Source of the DNA: Solen grandis
Lineage: Eukaryota > Mollusca > Bivalvia > Adapedonta > Solenidae
Direction: 5' to 3'
Length of the DNA stretch: 64,000 nt
NCBI GenBank assembly: GCA_021229015.1
Contig: CM037778.1
Location: 82,751,842 to 82,815,841, forward strand
The notes beneath the pieces are model-generated. The model ran no database searches. It worked only from the letters and a program-made list of their open reading frames with translations, and had not been told where the DNA came from. This document shows positions 34,672-47,345 of this stretch, one piece after another; position 1 is the first letter of the stretch; every line of letters begins with the position of its first letter. The position numbers and the translations under genes are program-made.

Positions 34672-34713
34672 GAGAGAGAGAGAGAAAGAGAGAGAGAAAA
34701 AGAGAGCGAGAGA
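34672..34713 (-). repeat. (GA)n tract, a (UC)n polypyrimidine tract on the CELF transcript
   Basis: About 240 nt upstream of the CELF exon acceptor. On the coding strand it is a CU-rich tract of the kind bound by PTB-type repressors. The regulatory role is inferred. Confidence 0.7.
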
Positions 34714-36875
34714 TGTTTTTATACTGATTAAAGTGCATCGAAAGTAAATTGGATCACTAAAAACATTTCTGAACAACAATATCTTTCATCAAAACGAACT
34801 TTTTTTTTTTTTTTTTTTGTATTACTCACTGCTATTTTCCTCTATTTGTTTTGAATGTTTTTATGCTCTCTACGTAGAGTGTTTGTCCAATTCTTCAACA
34901 TTTTTACTCATTTAAACATTTCAGAATATCTCAGATATCTTGGTTTTGTCTCTTTTGATGTGGAGCTGCACGCACAGTGACGTTAATTTCTTCGTTACAA
35001 GCCAAGATTCAATTAATTCGCCACAAAATTTGAACTGCGCGGAAACGTTCTCGCATTATCATTGGATACAATATGAAAATAGACACTTTCTTATGATAAT
35101 AAATGAAATGCTTAATTTCACGCGGGTATATTTTGTTTTTTAGAAATATTTTGGTTTGCGGGTTTCATTTATCAAACTGACTTAAGGACGCCATTTTATA
35201 ATAAATCTGGTACCGTTTCCTGGTGCAGCGTTTCTCTTTAATTCATGATTAATCTGATGTATTTAAAATCATATATATTTTGCTTTCAGGGTGGCCTAGT
35301 GTTGCCGTTATGATTTTACAAACGCTTCACGTTTTTGTTAAATACAGTTTATATGTATTGCTTGTTTATTTGGTTGCTATAACCACTGGGATCTATAAGT
35401 AATCCCTTCTTGAATTTTTGAGTCACAAAGACATGTGGGCAAAATAAATAGATAAAAATAAATAAGTAAATAAACAAGCAATAACGCATGTTACAGAACT
35501 TCCCGTTTTTAGCAGTACATTTGTACTGAGTAAAATAATCGCACACGATACCGTTCATACTTCCTTAACAACACACGTGTCAATTACGTCATCAACCTAA
35601 TTTGCATACGTTTTGCTAGATTACGACTCCAAAAACCTTTTACAAAGATAGAAAATCGAAAGAAAGGAAAAGAAATCAACCCTTGATAAGTATGTTCCTA
35701 TCAATCTGATAGGCTCAGAGAATGCAATCAGAAAATAAACAAGTTTTTTTTAATTCCTTATGGAAGCTAAAAAATTTTTTTAAACCCTTTAATTGAAAAG
35801 TGTAGATGTTATAACTTTAAAACACAAAGATGTAAGCCTATTTTCATCTCCTTAGCAACGAGTAAGTCTGTATTTATTCTATCTCGGAGAAGAAAAAAAA
35901 ACAACACACACTCACACCAAAGATCGAGAAGAAAATAGTTAAAATAATGGCTTTCTATTTTTACTAGTTCCTAAAATGTTTCACCAGCGACCAAAAAAAA
36001 AAAAAAATGAAATTTTCCAATTTTAATAAAATTATTTTCTCCCCACCCACTCCTTTTTAATACATTTATGTGACGTTTTATTTGTCTTTTTTATTTATCT
36101 ATTTACTTTTTTTATTTTTTGTTTTAATCTAACTTTTTATTTTTTGTCTTTCTTTCTTTACCTACTCATATAATGTATTTATTTATATATTGTATCTGTT
36201 TATTTATTTAAACTTTTCATTTTATTATTGATACTATCATTACCACTATTGCAAAAATCATCATTGTCTTTCAACATTAAATCCTGCGTGAGTGTATCAA
36301 GAGCGGCCAGGGAAACTTGGTCCTCATAATAAACAAGTTTTAGCCGTCCGCGTTATAACGGAGAGCGTTGTAACGGACTCGGACAACATCTAAACATGAG
36401 GGAGTTGTGAACATCATCAACTTCTGCCATTTATACAATCTTGCTGCACAAACACTTCTGAAAATGAATTAAAAGTCAATCCACTTCCCGGAATTCCACG
36501 GACTGCACGTGATTAAGAATGCATGTTTATAAATAGAGCCGGCTGGAAAGGCATTTAAAAGTCAGGAGTGAGACGAGATATACAAGCACGTGGAATTCGT
36601 GTGATTGTTTGTATGACCTGGATGTCGGAGATATGAACAGAGATGTCGGGAAGATTTTTGTTCTCTCAGGAAGATTGATTGTCACCGGCGGTTTACCCGT
36701 CGGATTAATGGGTGTTTTGGAGGCTGAACAAATTGTTGTCAAGTGGCTGATAAATCATTACTTATCATCAAGTGTAGAGTGGCTGTAAAAGATAATGATG
36801 GGTGGATGATGATGATGATGATGATGAAAATCAGAACACAATATTATTCTTTATCATGCAGTAAGATAACAGGCG

Positions 36876-36900
36876 GAGAGAGAGAGAGAGAGAGAGAGAC
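36876..36900. repeat. (GA)n microsatellite
   Basis: Short pure GA repeat, with a (GAT)n run upstream at about 36806-36828. Confidence 0.9.
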
Positions 36901-37299
36901 GTCAAAACATAACCTAATATCCATAATAATGCATTTTCATATGCACGTGCATTTTTCGTGCCTTCCCGAGTAATTCGTCATGAGAGAGTCTGGCACTAGA
37001 ACCGGGAAGTTATGCACATTTAATAAATTCCAGGTTGAAAAATAGACTGTTATGATAGGAGAGGAAAGCTTGTTTGATTAAAGACAACCTAAAATCATCT
37101 TCAAAAGTGATTATGTAGGAACCCTCATTTCTGGCAGTCAATTAACAAATTATCGCAGTTTACAGAGAACATATAAACATGAGGTTTGTGAAGTAATGCC
37201 TGCAGGTGTTGCACGAGCGGGTGTATTCATTCTACAACTGCTAAAAAAATCGGATAACCAATTCCTAAACTGTACTTACATCTTCTAGCTGAAGGCCCC

Positions 37300-37560
37300 A
37301 GCTTTACTTAGGGGTTAGTAATACATACGGACTGCAGAGTTGAATTTCAGACACAAAATGTAGCGTTAAGTAATAAATAAATACTAAGATGTCAAAATTC
37401 ACTTAAAAGTCTTAGTGCTAAGTAATGGGTTATTAATAATATTAAGTAATATTTACATACTAAAAGGTCGAATTCGACCTACAAATATTTAGCGCTAAGT
37501 AAAATATCAATACTAAAGGGTCGAATTCTATCACCAAAACTTGGCGATAAGTAATGCATT
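37300..37560. repeat. Diverged outlier units of the 51-bp satellite
   Basis: Words such as tagcgttaagtaat, agtgctaagtaatg, tagcgctaagtaa and actaaagggtcgaatt recur at irregular spacing, ahead of the regular array. They are separated from it by about 350 bp of unrelated AT-rich sequence. Confidence 0.7.
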
Positions 37561-37924
37561 TATACTAAATTCTATCTTTCGCTTTTGTTTTAGAAGAATT
37601 GTTGTTTTTTAAGTTGACTTTCCACATGTTTTTGTTTCTTCTTCAAAATGTTAATACGTAATTCTTTCCTATTAAGACGAACGTTTTCAATCTTACATGA
37701 AATAAAAATAAAGCCAGTGAAAACTACATTATAGAATCTACATTTTACGAATTAGTAACATACGAAAGATAACACCAAACTTAAAGTTTTAATGGGAAAA
37801 AATTTTAAAAAATTAAGATTGTAATAAACATTTTGAAAATGTATACGAATTATGCAAGTATAATAAAAAAAAAGAAAACTCATATAAATTAAAATTACTG
37901 AGAGACCGATTTCCACCTACACTA

Positions 37925-39360
37925 TGTGGCGCTAAGTAACATATAATACCAAAGGGTTGGGACCCATCAACTAAACTACGCTAAGTAACAATATACCAAA
38001 GGATCGGGACCCAACAACTAAACTAGCGCTAAGTAAATATAATACCAAAGGATCGGGACCCAACAACTAAACTAAGCGCTAAGTAACATATAATACCAAA
38101 GGATCGGGACCCAACAACTAAACTTAGCGCTAAGTAACATATAATACCAAAGGATCGGGACCCAACAACTAAACTTAGCGCTAAGTAACATATAATACCA
38201 AAGGATCGGGACCCAACAACTAAACTTAGCGCTAAGTAACACATAATACCAAAGGATCGGGACCCAACAACTAAACTAAGCGCTAAGTAACATATAATAC
38301 CAAAGGATCGGGACCCAACAACTAAACTTAGCGCTAAGTAACACATAATACCAAAGGATCGGGACCCAACAACTAAACTTAGCGCTAAGTAACATATAAT
38401 ACCAAAGGATCGGGACCCAACAACTAAACTTAGCGCTAAGTAACACATAATACCAAAGGATCGGGACCCAACAACTAAACTAAGCGCTAAGTAACATATA
38501 ATACCAAAGGATCGGGACCCATCAACTAAACTAAGCGCTAAGTAACATGTTATACCAAAGGATCGGGACCCATCAACTAAACTAAGCGCTAAGTAACACA
38601 TAATACCAAAGGATCGGGACCCAACAACTAAACTAAGCGTTAAGTAACACATAATACCAAAGGATCGGGACCCATCAACTAAACTAAGCGCTAAGTAACA
38701 TGTTATACCAAAGGATCGGGACCCATCAACTAAACTTAGCGCTAAGTAACATGTTATACCAAAGGATCGGGACCCATCAACTAAACTTAGCGTTAAGTAA
38801 CACATAATACCAAAGGATCGGGACCCATCAACTAAACTTAGCGTTAAGTAACATATAATACCAAAGGATCGGGATCCATCAACTAAACTTAGCGCTAAGT
38901 AACATATAATACCAAAGGGTCGGGACCCATCAACTAAACTTAGCGCTAAGTAACACATAATACCAAAGGATCGGGACCCAACAACTAAACTTAACGCTAA
39001 GTAACATATAATACCAAAGGATCGGGACCCAACAACTAAACTTAACGCTAAGTAACATATAATACCAAAGGATCGGGACCCAACAACTAAACTTAACGCT
39101 AAGTAACACATAATACCAAAGGGTTGGGACCCATCAACTAAACTTAGCGTTAAGTAACACATAATACTAAAGGGTAGGGACCCATCAACTAACTTAGCGT
39201 TAAGTAACACATAATACCAAAGGGTTGGGACCCATCAACTAAACTTAGCGTTAAGTAACATATAATACCAAAGGGTCGGGACCAATCAACTTAACTTAGC
39301 GCTAAGTAACATATAATACTAAAGGGTCGGGACCCATCAACTAAACTTAGCGTTATGTAA
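37925..39360. repeat. 51-bp satellite, about 27 copies
   Basis: The unit contains ataccaaaggatcgggaccc, aacaactaaact and the palindrome ttagcgctaa followed by gtaacatata. The first and last units are the most diverged. Variants are acataa/atataa, caac/catc, ttagcgct/taagcgct/ttagcgtt, and a tgttat form shared by three units near 38545-38755. Because 51 is a multiple of three, the minus strand is open for 393 codons as a 17-residue repeat; this is not evidence of a gene. Confidence 0.97.
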
Positions 39361-39801
39361 AAGTCAGTGTAATCCGGGTATCATTTGATAATACATCAAA
39401 CATTCAAACAGTCAACTATGTACGCCTCAGTATTTCTTAAAACACACGCAGCAGGATTTACAAGAACTCGAACATACAAAATATGGAACAGACTGGCTTC
39501 CCAGGGGAAGTAATTACGTGAACAAGGTGTACCCGGCTCCAAACTTGTTGGGTTTGATTGACCCAGTGGAACCAGACGCCGGTTCCCAGTAAATGTTTAG
39601 AAACCAATCAGGGCCGACAGTACGTTTATGCTAACCAGATGGTCAGTCACGTGAGTATTTGGATTACCCCCAGCAGCGCGAGCTGTCGTCTGCTTAGGTC
39701 TGCTTTTTTTTTAAAGCTTGTTTATCAAGTTTCAAAATCCAATAAAGGTGAAAGTAATGATACACGAAGTGCACTGGCCAGTTTTTTGTTTTCTTCTCTC
39801 A

Positions 39802-40290
39802 AAAATATAAATATATGGTGGCATATTTCTGCCAGCCACTTATCCACTTAGCTATGTCGAAACTTTTCTGAAAAATTGTCACATAGTCAGTTAGTATCTG
39901 GCAAGTAGAAAACTTTCGTGTTATCCTCTTAGGTATCTTAACAGAACAAAACTGTCTGTTAGTGCCCACTACTGCCAGCCATATATTCACTTAAGATAAC
40001 TGGATATATCGCCTTTTTATCAAGTTAGTCAGTTAAATTATGTGGATAACAAGCATTTTTTCACATAATTTTCTGCAAAAAGGCATGATATTCAGTTAAA
40101 ATAAGTGAATGTGTGATTGGCAGTAGTGGGCACTAACAGACAGTTTAGTCCTGTTAAGATACCTAAGTAGATAAATTGAAAATTTGCTACTTGCCATATA
40201 CTAACTGACTATGTGACAATTTTTCAGAAAAGTTTCAACATAGCTAAGTGGATAAGTGGCTGGCAGAAATATGCCACCATATAAATACTT
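39802..40290. mobile_element. Large foldback (long inverted repeat) element
   Basis: Arms of about 200 bp (39812-40010 and 40080-40282) are reverse complements at high identity. The left arm starts tggtggcatatttctgccag and the right arm ends ctggcagaaatatgccacca. The central spacer is about 70 bp. TATA lies immediately outside both ends and may be the target duplication. No transposase is present. The open frame on the minus strand at 39799-39990 is inside an arm. Confidence 0.9.
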
Positions 40291-40315
40291 TATATTTTCA
40301 TTAATTAATTATCGA

Positions 40316-40646
40316 CATCATCAACGTCATCATCAACGTCATCTATCATCAACATCATCTCTCATCAGCGCCATCATCAACGTCATCTATCATCAACGTC
40401 ATCTAACATCAACGTCATCCATCATCAACGTCATCTATCATCAGCGTCATCATCAACGTCATCTATCATCAACGTCATCTATCATCAACGTCATCTATCA
40501 TCAACCTCATCTATCATCAACGTCATCTATCATCAACGTCATCTATCATCAACGTCATCATCAGCGTCATCAATAATCAACGTCATCTATCATCAACGTC
40601 ATCATCAGCGTCATCAATAATCAACGTCATCTATCATCAACGTCAA
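40316..40646. repeat. 16-bp minisatellite
   Basis: About 19 units of catcaacgtcatctat with catcatcaacg and catcagcg variants, immediately to the right of the foldback element. It creates a spurious His/Gln/Arg-rich open frame. Confidence 0.95.
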
Positions 40647-41596
40647 TCATGGTCATCAGTTCACGAAAGAATGACTAAGACAGCCTCATTAATTCTTATT
40701 CAATTATTTCATCTTTCAAAGTCGGCGATGGAATTAATTACCACGGAACGGTCGCATGTCGTGCATTATTAAAACTTTACAAATCACACGCGCCATTTGT
40801 AAATGAGAAAACGTTTAGCTTTCTTCTCATTAACTTTTGACTTTAAAGAATTTGCAGACCATTTATATACCAGTTTGTTTCTTTTTCTCCTTTTTCAAAT
40901 ATATATGTCTATTCCAGTGAAATGCTAATGGAGTAATACAGTTACACAAATGTCAAAGTAAACTATTTTCTCCCAATCTCGACATTCGAAATGCATAAAG
41001 GTTAACAAATGGATACCCGTACATACATATTGCCTGATTTTTTTTTCACTAATAATTACATTTGCATAATTACTTATTGCGAACACTTCGGGAATTTCAC
41101 ATTAAGACATGAAATGGAACAGTTACAATTTTTTTTTTTAGGAATCCTACCAGAATATTTGATCGAGGAGTCACATTAGAACAAGAATCCTTATCGAAAC
41201 GAAATAATTTAAATTTTAAATTTCGTTTGAACAATTCTTTCTTTGTTACAACCGGGAATATACTTTCTTAGACATTATCAATTCTACCATCAATAAATAT
41301 ACAAATAATTGAAACAAGGGGTGGTGGGGGCATTTTAAGTGGCCATGCTTATTGAAGGTTGATTGCTTAGTAAATGTTGGTTGCTTAGTAAAGTTTGGTT
41401 GTTTAGTAAAGGTGACCGATAAATACAGGTTGTTGTTGTTGTTGTTGTATTTGGGGTTTACCGTCGCTGATAAACACAGGTAATTACAAACAAAGACCGT
41501 AACCAGTTTCTCCGTCTCTTTCTCTCACAAACACATCCTCCCATTAATCATTTTCTTCTCTCAATCAAATCATTCATCCACACATTCTTCTCCCTT

Positions 41597-41599
<3 letters not shown>

Positions 41600-41633
<34 letters not shown>

Positions 41634-41650
41634 CCAATCCATCAATCAAT
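41600..41650. repeat. (ATCA)n microsatellite
   Basis: About eight pure ATCA units then imperfect ones. Confidence 0.9.
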
Positions 41651-41999
41651 CTAACAATTTATCTATCTACCTACAACCCTCTCTCGTTCTTTTCTCCCCC
41701 TCATTATATCTCCTTGTCTTTCCATCCATCCGAATAAAAAAAAATATATATTAAAAAAAGAATCCGAAAAATGTTCCCCCAACACACTTCGAAATCAGTG
41801 CAAACATATTATCCTTCCATTCCAGCTAACTAAGACACATAAGAATCTGCTTTTACGGCCTGTTCTCTCTTTACATCATGGTAAAACAAACCCCGTGGCA
41901 AAACCCACAAAACCTGCAGCCATTTACCTTAATTATCATTTTCATTAATTGGCTATCTACACCAAAGTTCATCCGGGTGTTTATCATAGACACAGAAAA

Positions 42000-42205
42000 T
42001 CGCAAAATCATTATATTTCGTGAGCATTTAATTTCGCTACATATGTACTAGAGATAATTTTGTGAGTACAGAATATCGTAGATCCATGTTCAAGAAAATT
42101 CGAGGACTAAGAAATGATTTTTTGTCGTTGGGGTAAATATTCGTGGATGAAATTCTCCATCCAAGAAAAAAAGTGCCCCGCGAAAATTAATGGTTTAATT
42201 GTATA
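42000..42205 (+). mobile_element. M2 inverted-repeat element, diverged
   Basis: gcaaaatcattatatttcgt at the left and cgcgaaaattaatggttt at the right are imperfect inverted ends. Internal atattcgtggatgaa aligns with the copy at 58077. Confidence 0.55.
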
Positions 42206-43297
42206 TAATTAGAAACGCTGAAAAAGTTCAAAGTGAGAGCATTGTCTTGCATCTTGTTCAAGAAAAACGATCAAGGGTAAAACACAAAGCAGGGAATTTA
42301 AATCAAAAACGTGCCTGTTATGCTAATGAAAATTAATAGGTTTAATAAAAGTTAAGGAATTTAAGTTTGGGAAGATGAGAAAGAAAACAGAGGCGAATAC
42401 AAGATTTTTTTGGTGGTGGTGGTGGTAGGGGGCGGGAATACTAAAAGGTAGATATTGAAAATAACGTTTTAAACAAAGGATTGGGGTAATTAATTAAATA
42501 GGAAATTGGCTCAGATGAAATAGACGCAGGAAATATAACGAGAATGGGAAATAGGGAGAACAAAAAAGTAGAACTTAAAAATTAGATAAAAGAAAAATTA
42601 ATTGAGACTGGTGGTTAAAAGAAAGAATGTGATGAGAGAAACTTTTGTTTTTTGATAAAAAAAAAGATGGAGAGAAAGAATGAAAAAAAGAAAGTAAACG
42701 ATAGAAAGATCTGGTAAAAAGATCAGGTTTAACTGTATACTAGTATATAATGAAAATATAATTCAATATGAATTCTTTTTTTTTTTTCATACTTTTTTAA
42801 ATGATTTAAATGCAGACGTGAGTGACAGAAATGTCAATAAAATCTGTCAACGCTCTTTAAAACACTTGAGCCACATAAAAAAGGGTGCTTTAAAAAGAAA
42901 AACCCGAGACGTGAAATCGATAAGCTTGGTTCTGTAACATTTCATCTGTCAAGTACAACAATTAAAAAAAATGATGTCGGGAAATTGGGCACATGATTAT
43001 TGATTCATTCCTTTGAAAAATAAATTGAATATCACTTTTGAAGGAAAAAATCCATGTGTAAGAATATAGTTAAAATATGAAAGCTTTCTTCCAGGAAGTA
43101 CTATATTGAAGGAATGCCTTTAAAGAAACATGATTAAGTTGGTATTTTTTATTTATCCAAGTTTAGACCCGAATTTCACCAGCAATACTTAGAGCTAAGA
43201 AATACTTAAATACGCAGAGGAGAATCAGAGGAGAATCTCACCATTTTTGATTCTCTAATAAAAATATCTAAAGATTTGATTTTTTTAGCATTATATA

Positions 43298-43582
43298 GTG
43301 GACGAGAGGGTAAAGTCGCTGACTTTAACACTCACTCAGTCCCTCACCGCTTGGGTTCGAATCCCGGCAGGGTCATTCGGATTTTCATGTGAGGAAGCCT
43401 TCCAGCTGGCTTGCGGTAGGTCGGTGGTACTACCCGGATGTCTCCGGGATGCATTCGGGGTCTTCCTCTACCTGTAATTAGCTGGACGTCGCTATATGAT
43501 TGAAATACTGTCGAGGCGACGGTAAACTCAAATAGTCAAGTCAAGTCAAGTCAAGTCAAGTCAAGTCAAGTCAAGTCAAGTC
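43298..43582 (+). mobile_element. SINE family B, near full length with (TCAAG)n tail
   Basis: Head tagtggacgagagggtaaag, B box ttgggttcgaatcccggc, body ccagctggcttgcggtaggt, then gctggacgtcgctatatgat, tgaaatactgtcgaggcgac and a tail of about nine TCAAG units. Confidence 0.9.
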
Positions 43583-43655
43583 ATTATATACTTAATAACG
43601 TATGTCAAATTAGGTAATGTAGATCTCTAATATAATGCCAGCCATATTTACACCT

Positions 43656-43824
43656 ACAATTGAACCTGTATTAAACGGTCAACTTGCATTCAGCGGTCAG
43701 TTTTGATATACCAAACAATTGCATTATGTTATATGTTTAACCTTCATTTAGCGGTCATCCCAATTAAACGGCCACTTTCTCTTGTTCCCTTGACTGACCG
43801 CATAAGACAGGATTGACTGTATTG
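43656..43824 (+). mobile_element. M1 inverted-repeat element, near-intact copy
   Basis: Left end attgaacctgtattaaacgg, internal agcggtcagttttgata, right end cttgactgaccgcataagac and aggattgactgta. Useful as the reference for the interrupted copies. Confidence 0.85.
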
Positions 43825-44531
43825 CTGATCAATGGTGCTCAAAACAAACCAGTCTGTTTATCCTATAACAAGTGTGTTGAGTTGTTTCTTTTTCTTTGAA
43901 AAAATCTTCTTTTTTTTTCTAACATCGTGCGCAAGCTTTTTTGTGTTAATTTTCTTCTACGAAGCCAAAATAATTACAACTAAATCTGACTTGAAAACTT
44001 TATTACGAATTCTAAAGTTTAAACTTGTACCCTGTTTATCAGTTAAGTTTTTTATTATCCTCTTTTCTGACTGATTGCAAAACCCAGAAAATTCTAGATT
44101 TGTTCGCCAAAAGCAATAATTAAAACCACTTGCCAAATGAGAAACATAAAAATTTACCGCTATACTCTAAAATTAGTTAAAAAAGTGTCAAATTTTCGGG
44201 CATCGATTATTATTTTTTTTACGAATCAGGCATAATATATTTCATCTCTAAAATGTTAAAATTCCATGAACATTTTATTTTTTATTTTTTTAATAGCTAA
44301 AGGGTTACTTTAATGGGCGGCACTATGTGCCATCCAGTTATTTCCTTTCCCATGGAATCGATTCAGTTTTCCAATGGAATAATTCTCACAGAAAAGTCCA
44401 ATCAAATATTTCATAGAGATTAAATCGCCCGAAGATCCTGTGATTTTTAAACAACCGAGGTGAAACAAAATTGATTTCCAACTGTTAACTTTAATGACAT
44501 CTCTGACAAAAAGATTAAAAAAACAACAACA

Positions 44532-45444
44532 AGAGGGCCAAGATGGCCTTAAAGACGCTCACCTGAGAAAAATTGCCTTCATTGCCTGTACAAGTTACTA
44601 ATTATAGCATAGTTGTACTGAATACATAATCCATGAGATCATTTATAATTCCAGGAACTAAACAGTGCCTGTGGCCAAAATTTGAAGTCAAACTTGACTG
44701 AGAAATTATGGCTTTAAACACACAAATTTAAACATTAAAAGGGACATAACTCCTGACCTAATTGACGGATATCAGCCATAATAACTTAGCCAAAAAATAT
44801 GGATATAAAAAATGTCATAGAGTTGGAAGATGATTACTTCAGAACTGAAGATGCTGGAGTGCAAATAAAGTGAAATATGACATTTTCTTTTAATACCAAA
44901 AGGGGCATAACTCTTGACCTAATTGACGGAAATCACCCATAATCGAAACTGGCTGAGAGATTATAGTAATATATATTGTCGTTAAGTTTGAAGATAATTA
45001 CTTAAGAAATGAAGATGCTGGAGCGCAAAGTGAAATCTGGCAATTTTTAGTATTGAAAGGGACATAACTCATGACCAAATAGGCCGATATCAGAATTAAT
45101 CAAACTTAGCCGAGTGATTATAGCAATAAACGTTGTTATAAAGTTTAAAGATGATTGCTTAAGAAATGAAGATGCTAGATTGCAAACAAAGTGAAATTTG
45201 GCATTTTTTAATATTAAAAGGGGCATAACTCCTGACCTAATAAGCCGATATCAGCCATAATCAAACTCGTCCGAGATATTATGACAATAAACATTGTCAT
45301 AAAGTTTGAAGATGATTGTTTTAGAAATGAAGATGCTAGAGTGTAAACAAACTAATTGTGGACGACGGACGGACGGACGGACGGACGACGGACATTCATC
45401 GATCCTAATAGCTCATCCTGAGTACAAGTGCTCAGGTGAGCTAA
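44532..45444 (+). mobile_element. Dispersed element with four 160-bp tandem units and a hairpin-CTAA end
   Basis: Starts agagggccaagatggcc with ctcacctgag at 44558-44567. Four internal units step at 157-164 bp, each carrying a form of aaaaggggcataactcctga. A (GGAC)n tract follows (45364-45390), then ctcaggtgag at 45431-45440 (a perfect inversion of the left word), a terminal hairpin cctgag...ctcagg and CTAA at 45441. Non-autonomous; resembles Helitron-type ends. Confidence 0.75.
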
Positions 45445-46264
45445 AAAAAAAAACATGGCCGTTTTTTTTTACGCCATAATGGTTCTCTACCGCGTTTATC
45501 TATGCTTTCATATTTTTAAAACGCACCTTGTTTTTAAATATCCCAACTTTTGCCGGTAAAGTAATCAATTATCTAGCCACTGAAAATCATCAAATTTTAG
45601 GTGACATTGATTTTCGTGTGTCTGTCGTTAAAACAATTTCGAGGGTTCGTATGATAATCATCCTAATGTATAAAATATGTTATAATCTTAAAATCACCAA
45701 CATCATCATCATCATCAACATCATCATCTTCATCATCATCATCTTTTCGAAAAAATATCACTGAATTATTGATGTATTTGTGGACTAAATGTATTAAATT
45801 TTAGCGCATACGCGTGTGTTTAGATGTATGTACCGAAAGGCACGAGATTTAAACTATAAAGAAGATAAATTAATTCACTGGCTGACAAAAAAAGACTAAT
45901 TCGATCAATCGGAACGACTCGGCCAACTACGACAAGTAATTTCATATGAGAGTGACCGGGAAATTGTGATTATTAATTCCATCTGGAACCCGATTTCTTG
46001 GATAAATTAATATGCTGTATCTGACAGATGACGCCCGAGGTATTCCGGAATTATTTCCAGCGATAAATCATGCGTTCCCCCTTGTTTTAATCCATCTACA
46101 GTCAGAAAAATGTTAAATCATTCAACCACAATGGGCGTAAATCAAGAGGAATAGTAGAGCAGTAAATTGATCGCCATGTCTTGATTATAAATCTGATTTT
46201 GATAGACTAATTAGCGACCCGTCAACAATTTATTTATTCTGAATGTGTTCTTCGGCCCTTTTCA

Positions 46265-46345
46265 TGTGTGTGTGTGTGTGTGTGTGTTTCACCTTCATTT
46301 ACCTATCGTGTTCCCCCCCCCCCCCCTCTCTCTCTCTCTCTCATT
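46265..46345. repeat. (GT)n, poly-C and (TC)n microsatellites
   Basis: Three low-complexity runs within 80 bp. Confidence 0.9.
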
Positions 46346-47224
46346 CTTTGCTGGTGATATATTTAACAGTTTATTATCTGTTTATTATCTTAAGTCATGC
46401 TTGTAAATTCAATTGGTACATTATTAAAGAAACTTAAGTTCTACTTCACTTCGTCTAGAGTTATTCATTAATTTAATTGTAATATATATTGTCTATTATA
46501 AAGATAGTCGTTACAGATAAATGACCTTTATAGACAGGCAAACATCATTACAGACAGTGGTCGTTATAGACAGGTGATTGTTATAGACAGGTGAATGATA
46601 TATAGACAGGCTTCAAAGTATCGTGTATTTCTTTACAGAAAAAAATGAGTGAGCTTTCAATTTATCTTCATTATCGATGGAAGCACCAATGAACGAATAA
46701 CGTTGAAGGGTCTTAAAAACTCTGCAATCCAATAATTGAAAAATCAAAGGCAAAGAGACGCTCGACAAATTGTTCCGGATAACTTATTTATTAAGTCGGA
46801 ACTCTTTTCTTACGCGTAGGACGATCGCTCGCGGTCACGCGTGTTAATATATGAGATTTCATGCAGAATTCTCCCAATCAAAATACCAGCGTTCTTACCA
46901 ATTACTTCTCTTGACAGCTCCTCTTCATTTAATAGCTGATTATCTACGCATGCGTGAAAGCCGGGAATCAAATAAATCAAAACCTTGATGATTTATATGC
47001 CCCCCCCCCCCCTTCATCATCATTTTGATTACAGAGCCTAAAAGCGAATATGTTTCTAAAGTTTGTCTTTCCTTTCTATCATTATACCTCATTGATTTAA
47101 AAATGAGGTCACTTATCGATTTCAAACATTAAGATTTTGTTTAAGGTATTGTACAGCAGAAGGATTTCGATGTAGCTGCTAAAAAACACATGTTTTTCTA
47201 GTTAAACAAAATCAAAAAAAATAC

Positions 47225-47345
47225 TGTCGGTCAGTTTAGAGTGACTTAATATGTGCGGTCGCTAATACAGTTGGTCGCTATTAAGGATAGTCGTAGTTGG
47301 TCGCTATTAAGGATAGTCGGAGTTGGTCGCTTATACAGATCCACA
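47225..47345 (-). mobile_element. M1-related fragment with a short internal duplication
   Basis: Contains gtcgctaatacagttggtcg and a duplicated block ggtcgctattaaggatagtc. Similar weaker fragments lie near 34545-34665, 41335-41440 and 46495-46615. Confidence 0.45.

Noticed and set aside
38029..39210. 393-codon open frame (minus) with a 17-residue repeat
   Set aside because: It follows entirely from a 51-bp satellite whose unit is a multiple of three and has no stop in this frame. There is no unique N- or C-terminal sequence and no splice support.
40256..40576. His/Gln/Arg-rich open frame (plus)
   Set aside because: Produced by the 16-bp minisatellite and the end of the foldback element.
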